Shown in pieces: positions 43,153 through 51,396 of a stretch of DNA of 64,000 bases. This DNA comes from Halosimplex aquaticum (GTDB taxonomy: Archaea; Halobacteriota; Halobacteria; Halobacteriales; Haloarculaceae). Location of the stretch: positions 3,782,001-3,846,000 of the forward strand of contig NZ_CP118158.1 in the NCBI RefSeq assembly GCF_028747785.1, read 5' to 3'. Made by a program: the position numbers and the translations under genes. The notes beneath the pieces are model-generated. The model searched no databases and was not told the DNA's origin. It was given only the letters and a program-made list of their open reading frames with translations. How positions within the stretch are numbered: the stretch's first letter is position 1; every line of letters begins with the position of its first letter.

Positions 43153-45072
43153 TTAGTTACCGGTGTACTGGATGCCGTCGCCGACTTTCGTCGCGATGAA
43201 CAGCGCGTCGTCGATACCCTCGGTGATCTCCGGGGACGCGTTGAGCTTCCAGTTCTTCTTGTTGAACGCGCCCGCGTCGGGCTCGTACATGTTCTCGTGC
43301 TCCGGCACGTACTGGTTCCACCACCACATCAGCTCCTTGTGGTACTTGGAGTCGCCGGTGGTCTGCCACTTCTGGATGTGGTCGGCGACGTTGATCTGCT
43401 TGGTCCCGCTCGACCCCTCGGGGTCGCCGATGGGCATCGGGATCTCGGCGTCGAGCGAGAACTGTGCGAGGCTGGAGAGCCAGTCGACGACCAGGCCCGG
43501 CGCCCACATCGCGGTGATGCCGTTCGCCGAGGAGCCGTCGGGGATCATCTCGTACTCGCCGTTCTGACGGCGCTCGTCGAAGGTCGCCGTGTCGACGGAG
43601 TTCTGGGTCACGCCGATACCGAAGTCCTCGAGGTTCTTCTGGAGGACCTGGAAGTCGACCCGCTTGGTCGCGTTCAGGAACTCGAGTTCGAACCGCTCGC
43701 CGTCCGGCGTGAGCCAGTTGCCGTTGCTGTCCTGCTCGAAGTCGGACTTGCGCAGGTACTTGGCGGCGCGTTCGGTGTCGTTCTGGCCGTACATCTCGAA
43801 GTCCTTGACCCACTCGGTCGACTCGTGCTCGCCGCGTTGGAGGATGCGACCGGGCACGCGGCACGGCGCCCACTTGAAGCGCCGCTTGACGCCCTGCAGC
43901 AGTTTGTCGACGCCCTTCCGGTTGAAGACGTGGCAGATGGCCTTCCGGACGTTGCGGTCGTTGACCGGGGTGTCGTAGTCGTTGTTGGCGCCGCAGTTGA
44001 ACGTGAACAGGCTGTTGGCCGAGCGCGCCTGGCGGTACAGCGAGTGCGTGTCCGGCAGCTGCTTCTTCAGGTCGTTCTGGACCGGGAAGCCGCCCGCGGT
44101 CGCGTCGACCTGGTTGCTCGAGTACGGCTGGACCGGCTGGTTCGTGTTCGGGAAGTTCCGCATCGCGAACTCCCGGAAGTTGATGTTCTCGGCGTTCGGG
44201 TGGTCCTCGTAGAGCTCGCAGACGATGATGTTGTCGCCGACGTTCTTGAGCTGGAAGGGACCGTGCCCGATGGGGTTGTTCGTGATCTTCGGGTAGTTGG
44301 CCGTCGTGATCTCCTCGATCACGGCCGTCTTGTCGTCACCCGAGGCGTTGCGAAGGCGCTTGTGCCAGTCGCTCCACTTCTTGTCGTCGTGTTTCGTGAA
44401 GACACCGCGCGCGAGGTTGCCGTGGTAGTCCGCGATGGTGTTCTGCATCGCGAACTTCGGCGCGTACGGCGTGTGCAGGTTGACCCGGACGAGCCGGTCG
44501 TCGACCGCCTCGATGCTCTCCATCGCGACGTGGGCGTTCTCGCCGTCCTCGGCCTGGGCCTTCAGGATTTCCAGTTCGATCTGCTGCTCCATCACGTAGT
44601 CCTGGGCGACGAACTGGTCCCCGTTGTGCCACGTGTAGTCGTCGCGGAACGTGGCCTCAAGGGTCGTGTCGTCCGTCATCTCCCAGTCCTCGATCATCAC
44701 GGGGATGATCTTGTCGGCCGACGGACTGTAGGCCGCCGGGCGGTCCATGATAGCCGCGCCGGGCCACCAGCAGCCCGTCTGGGCCGGGTTCCAGGGGTTC
44801 AGGTGTCGCTCCGGGGGCGCCGCGTCCGCGTGGTCGAACAGCCGGAACCGGGCGTCGTTGACGTTGGACATGCCATCGCCGCCGTCGCCGGATGTTCCGT
44901 CGCCACCGTCGCCGGAGGTTCCGTCGCCACCGTCGCCGCTCCCGTCACCTGGCGTCGGGGTTCCGTCGTTCCCCGAGCAACCGGCGAGCAGGATGACGCT
45001 TCCGGCGGCACCGGCCCTGATGAAGTCACGTCTCGTACTCCCGTCTGATCGCCAGTTGTCAAAGTCTGGCAT
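43153..45072 (-). CDS. Dpp/Opp-type solute-binding lipoprotein
   Basis: 639 residues from ATG 45072. A Tat signal (STRRDFIRAGAAGSVIL) ends in the lipobox LAGC, then a low-complexity spacer of repeated GDGGDGTS units, then an SBP_bac_5-type domain with GPFQLKNVGDNIIVCELYEDHPN, RNVRKAICHVFNRKGVDKLLQG and other class C binding-protein segments. It captures the substrate outside and delivers it to the permeases encoded downstream. Peptide-type binding proteins are known to take oligosaccharides in other archaea, and pectic oligomers are the likely cargo here. A strong TATA (AAGTATATATAG) lies about 30 bp upstream. Confidence 0.9.
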   Translation of the reverse strand: MPDFDNWRSDGSTRRDFIRAGAAGSVILLAGCSGNDGTPTPGDGSGDGGDGTSGDGGDGTSGDGGDGMSNVNDARFRLFDHADAAPPERHLNPWNPAQTGCWWPGAAIMDRPAAYSPSADKIIPVMIEDWEMTDDTTLEATFRDDYTWHNGDQFVAQDYVMEQQIELEILKAQAEDGENAHVAMESIEAVDDRLVRVNLHTPYAPKFAMQNTIADYHGNLARGVFTKHDDKKWSDWHKRLRNASGDDKTAVIEEITTANYPKITNNPIGHGPFQLKNVGDNIIVCELYEDHPNAENINFREFAMRNFPNTNQPVQPYSSNQVDATAGGFPVQNDLKKQLPDTHSLYRQARSANSLFTFNCGANNDYDTPVNDRNVRKAICHVFNRKGVDKLLQGVKRRFKWAPCRVPGRILQRGEHESTEWVKDFEMYGQNDTERAAKYLRKSDFEQDSNGNWLTPDGERFELEFLNATKRVDFQVLQKNLEDFGIGVTQNSVDTATFDERRQNGEYEMIPDGSSANGITAMWAPGLVVDWLSSLAQFSLDAEIPMPIGDPEGSSGTKQINVADHIQKWQTTGDSKYHKELMWWWNQYVPEHENMYEPDAGAFNKKNWKLNASPEITEGIDDALFIATKVGDGIQYTGN

Positions 45073-45232
45073 ACCCCGACTTTGCACATGACACTATATA
45101 TACTTAACTATCTTTGCGGTGATGTTTGGTCCCAGGTCGCGGCTCGATCGGACGACCGGCCGCCGGTCGGTCGACCGAACGGCAGCGCTACGCTCCGGCA
45201 TCTTTAACGGAGGGAAACCCATGGGGACGGGT
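45073..45232. promoter_or_regulatory. Divergent promoter region (transporter / pectate lyase)
   Basis: Minus strand: AAGTATATATAG about 30 bp before the binding-protein ATG. Plus strand: CATCTTTAAC around 45199-45208, about 30 bp before the pectate lyase ATG. Close divergence suggests joint regulation. I find no GTTC-N9-GAAC site here. Confidence 0.5.
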
Positions 45233-46702
45233 ATGACTGAGGAGCGCAGACGAGACAGCGACAGTGATCGGACTCACAGACCGGCGATCTCGCGGCGTCG
45301 GCTCCTGGCGATCGCCGGACTCGGCGCGGCGGGCGCGACAGCCGGCTGTAACGGACTCGGCGGCGATGCCACGCCGACGCCGGACCCAGATGGCGGAAAC
45401 GATCCGGCGGACTCACCGGCGTCGACCCCGACCGCGACGGCGACGCCCGAGGCCACGGAAACGGCAGCGGAGACGTCGACGGCGACCGAGACGTCCACCC
45501 AAACGAGCGTCGCATCGGGGTTCGACGCGGACACACTCGCCGAGTCGCCGAGTTCGCACGTCGCGCCCGCGGACGGCTTTGCCGACGCGTCGTGGCTGTC
45601 GGGCGCGCTTCCCGACGTCGTGAAGGTGACCACTCTCGACGCGTCGGGCGAGGGGTCGCTCCGCTGGGCGCTCAATCAGCCCGGGGCACGGATCGTCGTC
45701 TTCGAAGTGGGCGGCGTGATCGACCTCGGCGGCCAGTCGCTGGCCGTCTCCCGCCCGAACGTCTTCGTCGCGGGCCAGACGGCGCCGTCGCCCGGGATCA
45801 CGATAATCCGGGGCGGCCTCACGATCGGTGCCGACAACGTGATACTCCAGCACCTGCGCGTGCGACCCGGCGACGACCTCTCCGGCCCGGTCGACTGCAT
45901 CGGGAACGAAGGCGGGTCCAACGTGATCGTCGACCACTGCACGGCCACCTGGGGGTCCGACGAGAGCATCTCGACGAACGCCGGGGCTGAGAACCCGAAG
46001 GTAACCCTCTCGAACAACCTGATCGCCGAGTGCCTGAACGACTCGATCCACCCCAAGGGCGAACACGGGTACGGCACGCTCGTCATGGACCGGAGCAAGC
46101 AGGTGACCATCGCGGGCAACCTCTGGGCGAACAACGTTGCTCGCCACCCGCGTCTGAAAGGCGGGTCGACCTCGGTCGTCGTGAACAACGTCGCGTACAA
46201 CTACGAGCGCGCGCTCAACCTCGGCGGCGGCGTCGCCGACGAGACGCGCGCGTCCGTCGTCGGGAACTTCTACGCCGCGGGCGAGCGGACCGACCCGGAT
46301 GACCCGGTGATCGGCACGACGTACACCGACGCGGACGGCCCGGTCACGGCCTTCGTCGCCTACAACGAGACCGACCCGTCGTCGATACCCATCACCCGCG
46401 ACGGGACGCGGATCGACCTCGTCAGCGAACGCCCGTTGTGGCCCGACGGCCTCGCCGCCGTCCGCGGCGAGGCGGCCTACGAGAACGCACTCTCGGCCTC
46501 GGGCGCGCGACCGGCCGACCGGGACGCTATCGACGAGCGGATCGTCTCCGACGTGGACGCGCGCGCCGGCGGCGTCATCGACAGCCAGGAGGAGGTCGGC
46601 GGCTACCCGGACCCCGAACCGACGGAGCGCGAACTCGACGTCCCCGAGTCCGGCCTCGCCGAGTGGCTCCGCGAGTTCACCCTCGCCGTCGAGCAGAACT
46701 GA
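45233..46702 (+). CDS. Pectate lyase (PL1-like) lipoprotein, minimal architecture
   Basis: 489 residues from ATG 45233 (MTEERRRDSDSDR); ATG 45221 adds four residues. A Tat signal with SRRRLLAIAGLG ends in the lipobox ATAGC, followed by a Thr/Glu-rich spacer and the lyase domain (~120-489): SLRWALNQPGARIVVFEVGG, FVAGQTAPSPGIT, ILQHLRVRPG, DHCTATWGSDESIS, KGEHGYGTLVMD and RHPRLK. It is anchored to the outer face of the membrane. It lacks the lectin, FN3 and concanavalin-like modules of its paralogues. Divergent from the transporter binding protein, so cutting and uptake are probably coordinated. Confidence 0.87.
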   Translation: MTEERRRDSDSDRTHRPAISRRRLLAIAGLGAAGATAGCNGLGGDATPTPDPDGGNDPADSPASTPTATATPEATETAAETSTATETSTQTSVASGFDADTLAESPSSHVAPADGFADASWLSGALPDVVKVTTLDASGEGSLRWALNQPGARIVVFEVGGVIDLGGQSLAVSRPNVFVAGQTAPSPGITIIRGGLTIGADNVILQHLRVRPGDDLSGPVDCIGNEGGSNVIVDHCTATWGSDESISTNAGAENPKVTLSNNLIAECLNDSIHPKGEHGYGTLVMDRSKQVTIAGNLWANNVARHPRLKGGSTSVVVNNVAYNYERALNLGGGVADETRASVVGNFYAAGERTDPDDPVIGTTYTDADGPVTAFVAYNETDPSSIPITRDGTRIDLVSERPLWPDGLAAVRGEAAYENALSASGARPADRDAIDERIVSDVDARAGGVIDSQEEVGGYPDPEPTERELDVPESGLAEWLREFTLAVEQN

Positions 46703-46873
46703 CCGACGACCGCCGCGTTTCTGCGATTCGGCGTTCGAACCTGTCGCGATCTCCTCAGCAGTAGCCACGCCGTTCGCTGCTATCGCTCCCCAAAGAGACG
46801 GCCGTGGCGGTCGGTGAGCGAAAGCGAGGCGCTGTCGGACGGAGACCGCGAAAAAAGGAAGTTGCTCGGTAAT

Positions 46874-49426
46874 TCAGTCGCGGCGCAGGCGGACGAAGGC
46901 GGCCGCCAGGAGCGCGACGATGGCCGCGGCGATACCGAAGCCGGGGCCGCCGTCGGACGTGGTCTCCGCACCGCCGTCGTCGGGCGTCTCCGTCGGCGTC
47001 GCCGTGGCCGGCGCGTCAGTCGGCGTGGCCGTCGGCGTCGCCGTGGCCGTCGCGGTCGGCGTGGCCGTCGGCGTGTCCGTCGATTCGACGGTGTAAGCCG
47101 CGCTCGCCGCGGCGACGTTACCCTCGGTCTCGTAGGGGTCGTCCTCGGCCGGGAAGTCGAACTGCTGGTTCCCGTTGGTGTCCTGGTGCGCGACGACGTA
47201 CAGCGTCGCGTCCTCGGAGACCGCCTCGTCGAGGGCGACCTCGAGGCCGCTGTGTTGGCCGGCCTCCAGGTAGTCGGTCGACCCGACCGTCGGGCCGAGC
47301 TGGCTGCCGGTGTGGACGGAGACGAACCCGCCGTCGCTCAGGTTGACGCTGTCGACGACGACCGACTGCCCGTCACCGGACTGGTCGCTCATCGAGATGG
47401 TCGCGCTCGGCGGCGCGACGACCTCCGCGGTCGTGTTCAGCGTCGTGATCGGCGAGTTCGGCGGGTCCTCGATGCGGGTCGCGTTGATGACCAGCGTCGT
47501 GCCGTACTCCAGATCGCTGGTGTCCATCGTCACGGACACCGACGAATTGGGCATCGAACCGGCGATCTTGCCGGCCATCACCGGACCGGAGCCCGTGTTG
47601 ACGATCTCGCTCCAGGACTCGGAGACGTTCGCGTCCGGCGAGGTGACGTCGATCGTCCACTCCGCACCGGCGGCGACCTGGGTGTTCAGCGTGATCTCCG
47701 CTTCCTGGGTCTGGGGCACCTCCACCGGCGCGCCCTTGTTGTTGATCCAGGTCTCGCCTTCGAGAGTCTCGAAGCGGACCGTCTCGTTCAGAGTGCCGTT
47801 CTCGGTCTCGATGGTCATGGTCCCCTCGTAGGTCTCACCGGGCTCCATCTGGACGGGTTCGCCGTCCTGGTAGAGCACGAGTTCGTTCGGATTGAGGTGG
47901 ACGAACACGCCCTGAGACTCGTTGTTGTAGACGCGCTCGTCGGCCTGGTCGGGGTCCTGCACGACGGTGACGCCCGAGTCGTTCTGCGCGAGGTCGAGCG
48001 TCTTGGGCGCGCCGTCCGCGTTCGTCTGGGTGAGTTCGAACGACAGCGGCGAGTTCACGAACTTCTCGTTGGCGTCGCGGCCGGGCGACTTGGAGATGGC
48101 CGGGAACACCGACTGGCTCGTCTCGTAGTGGAGCCACATCGTGTCCCAGGCCTGGGCGCCCTGCGAGTCGTAGGCGACCGAGTCGTCGTAGCCCACCTCG
48201 CCGTCACCGATGCTGTTCGCGATCTCGGCCGGCGTCGACGTGTCGTCGATCCCGTACGGGAGCCCGAGGGGCTTCCCGTCGGAGAGGTTCGCGGCCGGGA
48301 TGGTGTAGTTCGGGTCGATGATGTCCTGGACCGTGCCCGAGGAGTTGGCGACCGCGATGCGGTTCTCCGCGGAGAAGTACTCGTCGTCGTCCCGCGGCGT
48401 GCCCGGCGCGTACAGCGTCAGGTTGAAGGACTGCCCTTCGCGACCCGAGAGGTTGAACGCGGCCGTGATGGTCCCGTTGGGGATGGTCCCCATCGTGTCG
48501 CCGCCGAGTTCGTAGTTGCCTTCGAGCTCGACGGTCTCGGTCTGCGTGTCGCCGTTCTCGAAGGTCAGCTCCATCTGCATCTCGGTGCCGGCGGCGAGCG
48601 TCGCGCTCCCCGACAGCTCGGAGGTGAACCGGTTGCCCGGCGCGTACGACTCGTTGAGGCTACCGGTGCCCTCGACCATCTTGAACGACGTGTTCACCGT
48701 CTCGCCGTGGATGTCGAAGGTGGCCCGGTACTCCTCGCCGGTCGAGAAGTTCGCCGACTCCCCGTTCTGGGAGAGCGTCGCGCGGTTCGGGTCCATCCAG
48801 ACGTAGACGCCCGTGTCCGGATCGTCACCGGTCGACCAGTCGCCCTCGACCTCTTCGGTGTCGCCGAGGATGACGACCGGCGGGATGGACTGGCTGGTGT
48901 TGGCCGAGACCGGCGCGGGCTCGAAGCCCTGCTGGTTGGCCGAGATGTTCAGCGTCTTGTTGCCGTCGACCTGACTGATGTCTACGCTCCAGTTCTCGCT
49001 CTGGAGGAAGTTCTGCGTGACGACGCCGTTCTCGTCGGGCGCGAGTTCCTCGACGCCCGAGGCCTCGACGTGGACGACCGCCATGTCCCAGTTGCCACCG
49101 GGGTTGCGCGCCGTGGAGTTGTCGACGCGCATGTGCCCGTCGCCCTCGGCGTTCGCGATCATGTCGATGCCCGACGTGTCGTCGGCGTACTCGTTCGGCA
49201 GGAACGGGTACGGGCCGTTCCCGTCACCGTCGTCGCGGTACCACGAGAGCGTCAGCGACTTCGCGCTCTCGTTGTCCACGACAACCTGCTGGCTTGCGAT
49301 GTCCGACCCCTCTGTCGAAGTAGCGTCCGAGACCGCACCGGCGACGGCCGAAGCCCCTGCGACGGCGGAGAGGGCCACGAGTGCCGCGATAAAGACGGCT
49401 CGGAAGCGATGTGTTGTTCGTGTCAT
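46874..49426 (-). CDS. Surface glycoprotein with PGF-CTERM sorting signal
   Basis: 850 residues. A Sec signal (FRAVFIAALVALSAVAGASAVAGA) starts the chain; a long beta-rich ectodomain has more than 20 N-x-S/T sequons; a DUF7282-like region (VVVDSVNLSDGGFVSVHTG) lies near 680-780; a Thr/Pro-rich stalk precedes the PGF-CTERM tail (GGPGFGIAAAIVALLAAAF plus RLRRD), processed by archaeosortase A in known haloarchaea. It resembles S-layer-type proteins. Being inside the pectin locus, between a lyase and an oxidoreductase, it may be a surface adhesin or scaffold for pectin rather than the main S-layer (inference). Confidence 0.82.
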   Translation of the reverse strand: MTRTTHRFRAVFIAALVALSAVAGASAVAGAVSDATSTEGSDIASQQVVVDNESAKSLTLSWYRDDGDGNGPYPFLPNEYADDTSGIDMIANAEGDGHMRVDNSTARNPGGNWDMAVVHVEASGVEELAPDENGVVTQNFLQSENWSVDISQVDGNKTLNISANQQGFEPAPVSANTSQSIPPVVILGDTEEVEGDWSTGDDPDTGVYVWMDPNRATLSQNGESANFSTGEEYRATFDIHGETVNTSFKMVEGTGSLNESYAPGNRFTSELSGSATLAAGTEMQMELTFENGDTQTETVELEGNYELGGDTMGTIPNGTITAAFNLSGREGQSFNLTLYAPGTPRDDDEYFSAENRIAVANSSGTVQDIIDPNYTIPAANLSDGKPLGLPYGIDDTSTPAEIANSIGDGEVGYDDSVAYDSQGAQAWDTMWLHYETSQSVFPAISKSPGRDANEKFVNSPLSFELTQTNADGAPKTLDLAQNDSGVTVVQDPDQADERVYNNESQGVFVHLNPNELVLYQDGEPVQMEPGETYEGTMTIETENGTLNETVRFETLEGETWINNKGAPVEVPQTQEAEITLNTQVAAGAEWTIDVTSPDANVSESWSEIVNTGSGPVMAGKIAGSMPNSSVSVTMDTSDLEYGTTLVINATRIEDPPNSPITTLNTTAEVVAPPSATISMSDQSGDGQSVVVDSVNLSDGGFVSVHTGSQLGPTVGSTDYLEAGQHSGLEVALDEAVSEDATLYVVAHQDTNGNQQFDFPAEDDPYETEGNVAAASAAYTVESTDTPTATPTATATATPTATPTDAPATATPTETPDDGGAETTSDGGPGFGIAAAIVALLAAAFVRLRRD

Positions 49427-49541
49427 GCTTACTCTGAACGTGATTCAATCCTTATAATGCAAGTACCTCATTAAAAACCTTCGTGTTTGTGTACCACGGC
49501 GCGTGCGACGGCGGCCCCCAGTCGCTCGATACGACGGTCCG

Positions 49542-50588
49542 CTACAGAACGGCGTCGTCCAGGAACGGGAACTCCTCGGCGAGCGAAAGCCGCTCGTTCC
49601 GCCGACCGGACTCGTAGGCGGCCATCGTCACGACCACGGCCTTGAGACCGTCGAGCGCGGTGGCCGGCGGCTCTTCGCCGGTCTCGATCGCTTCGAGGAA
49701 CGCTGTCCCCTTGCTCAGCCGCCGGTCGTAGCCGTTGTAGGGGTCGTGTTCGGTGCCCTCGGCGTCGATGGTCATGCCGGTTCGGTCGTCCCACTCGCGC
49801 CCTTCCAGGTAGACCGCGCCCTCTTCGTCCCAGATGTGGACGTGTTCGCGCGTCCGTGCGACCACGCCCGTGTCGGAGACGTTCGCCATCGCGCCCTCCT
49901 CGAACTCGATGATCGTCGAGGACTGCTTGTCGAATATCTGGTCGTCGTCGTGGAAGTCCACGTAGGCGTTGACGTGCGTCGGCGTCAGCCCCGTCGTCCA
50001 GAGGATGGCGTCGACGACGTGGGTCCCGACGTTGAGGAGGTGCCCGCCGCCGGAGAGTTCGGGATCCATCCGCCAGTCCTCCATGTGCTCGTAGTAGGAC
50101 TGCCAGTCGTGGGTGATCTCGCCGGTGATGAATCGGGGTTCCCGATCGCCGAGCGCCCACCGCTCGCGTGCCAGGTCGTAGGCGGGATTGAAGTGGCGCT
50201 GGTAGCCGACCATGAACGTGCGATCGCTCGCCTCTGCTCGTTCCCAGAGGTCGTGAGCGTCCTCGACGCTGGTCGCGAGGGGCTTCTCACAGAGCACGTG
50301 GAGGTCGCGGTCGAGCGCCGCGGACGCCTGACGGTAGTGCAGACCGTTCGGCGTGGCGATCCCCACTGCGTCGAGTGGTTCCTCGTCCAGCATCGCCTCG
50401 TAGTCCAGGTACTGCGACGACGCCGGGACGGAAAGCTCCGCCCCCGCGTCCGCGAGACTCTCCTCGCTCACGTCGGCGAGCGCGACGAGTTCGGAATCGG
50501 GGAGCTCCTCGAACTGGCGTGCCAGCCGGATCCCGAGGCTCCCGACGCCGGCGATACCGACGGTTACCGCATCGGATCGGTCGACCAT
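49542..50588 (-). CDS. Gfo/Idh/MocA-family oxidoreductase
   Basis: 348 residues from ATG 50588 (MVDRSDAVTVGIAGVG). An N-terminal NAD(P)-binding fold (VGIAGVGSLGIRLARQF) is followed by the family signature DLHVLCEKPLA (EKP Lys), then the alpha/beta catalytic domain with GGHLLNVGTHVVDAI (His/Asp region). It oxidises or epimerises a sugar or sugar acid; the substrate is unknown. Three GTTC-N9-GAAC palindromes lie in the divergent upstream region. It is a frequent partner of ThuA-type proteins, one of which is in this locus. Confidence 0.88.
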   Translation of the reverse strand: MVDRSDAVTVGIAGVGSLGIRLARQFEELPDSELVALADVSEESLADAGAELSVPASSQYLDYEAMLDEEPLDAVGIATPNGLHYRQASAALDRDLHVLCEKPLATSVEDAHDLWERAEASDRTFMVGYQRHFNPAYDLARERWALGDREPRFITGEITHDWQSYYEHMEDWRMDPELSGGGHLLNVGTHVVDAILWTTGLTPTHVNAYVDFHDDDQIFDKQSSTIIEFEEGAMANVSDTGVVARTREHVHIWDEEGAVYLEGREWDDRTGMTIDAEGTEHDPYNGYDRRLSKGTAFLEAIETGEEPPATALDGLKAVVVTMAAYESGRRNERLSLAEEFPFLDDAVL

Positions 50589-50707
50589 AACGAGTTGCTG
50601 TTGACCCAATCCGCCATTAACTGTTTCCCTCGGGATCGGTCGCGGCCGCTGCCGTCTCGGGCCGTTCGTGACGCATCGAACTCATCTCTCGAAGCGAGCG
50701 ATCCTCT

Positions 50708-50724
50708 GTTCTGTACTCGGGAAC
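50708..50724. promoter_or_regulatory. Proposed operator site S4
   Basis: GTTCTGTACTCGGGAAC, a member of the GTTC-N9-GAAC family, 120 bp upstream of the oxidoreductase start. The outer bases extend the symmetry to CTGTTC/GAACAG. Confidence 0.55.
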
Positions 50725-51075
50725 AGAAAGGCGACTATATTCGACCAATATATCCCCACAGATGCCGATAACAACCGACACACCCACGTTATCTATATAT
50801 TCGCAGTGGCGGAACGTGAAATGTCTCTCCAATCGACACGTATCGGTGTTCGAACGGGCTCACCACGGCCTTCCACCGATAGCGACGTAATCCGAGCACC
50901 GACCGGAACGGACGAATCAATTACAATATTACTACTGTAATACATCCGCTCGCTCGGGAGAGAACGGACGTGGCGCCGTATCTCAGCGGACGCGATCGCC
51001 GTGAACCGACGGGAGAACCGTCAGCCGGCCGACGTAGTTCGCGACCACCGGAACCGAAGGTATCGGCGAACCCCC

Positions 51076-51092
51076 GTTCTTCGCTTGGGAAC
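51076..51092. promoter_or_regulatory. Proposed operator site S5
   Basis: GTTCTTCGCTTGGGAAC, same length and same GTTCT/GGGAAC ends as S4. It lies in the middle of the divergent region. Confidence 0.55.
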
Positions 51093-51205
51093 ATCGATGA
51101 CAGTCCCGACGACGGTCGTACACCGTAGTTCCGTCGCGAGATTCCTCGTTCCCGCCGCGCAATCGATCGTTGATCGGGAACGTCCGAGATGTAACTCCAC
51201 TCCCC

Positions 51206-51222
51206 GTTCCCCAGGGGGAAAC
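51206..51222. promoter_or_regulatory. Proposed operator site S3
   Basis: GTTCCCCAGGGGGAAAC, with one departure from the family in the right half. It shares GTTCCCCAG with S6 at the iclR promoter and the right-hand flank CGGGATNTG with S2. It lies 175 bp before the pectate lyase ATG. Confidence 0.5.
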
Positions 51223-51396
51223 GGGATGTGGCAGATCCATCTCGCAGCGCAGGCGGTCAGTATTGGCCGTTTCGACGACTGAGAAGCCCTGTTTCCCTCG
51301 TCGAGCTCGAGGTTAGCCACGGTCGGCCGCCTCCGTCCCGACCGGCTCCCCTCCAAAAGGATTAATATCCTTCATTCGAACCGGTTAAGACAGACG

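Larger units (their letters stand above)
50589..51396. other. 808-bp divergent intergenic region with three operator-like sites
   Basis: It separates the Gfo/Idh/MocA gene from a pectate lyase. No coding frame is convincing. It holds palindromes at 50708, 51076 and 51206, an additional wide inverted pair CGTTCCCG (51147-51154) / CGGGAACG (51175-51182), and a 12-mer CTGTTTCCCTCG near both ends (50621 and 51289). A TATA-like AGTTAATG precedes the oxidoreductase and GGATTAATATCC precedes the lyase. Confidence 0.55.

Noticed and set aside
44880..44950. Repeated GDGGDGTS-encoding DNA near the start of the binding protein, looking like a minisatellite
   Set aside because: It encodes the low-complexity spacer after the lipobox, common in haloarchaeal lipoproteins, and needs no special explanation.
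43099..45048. A 649-residue plus-strand frame over the solute-binding protein gene
   Set aside because: Antisense shadow; the minus strand has a Tat lipobox and SBP motifs.
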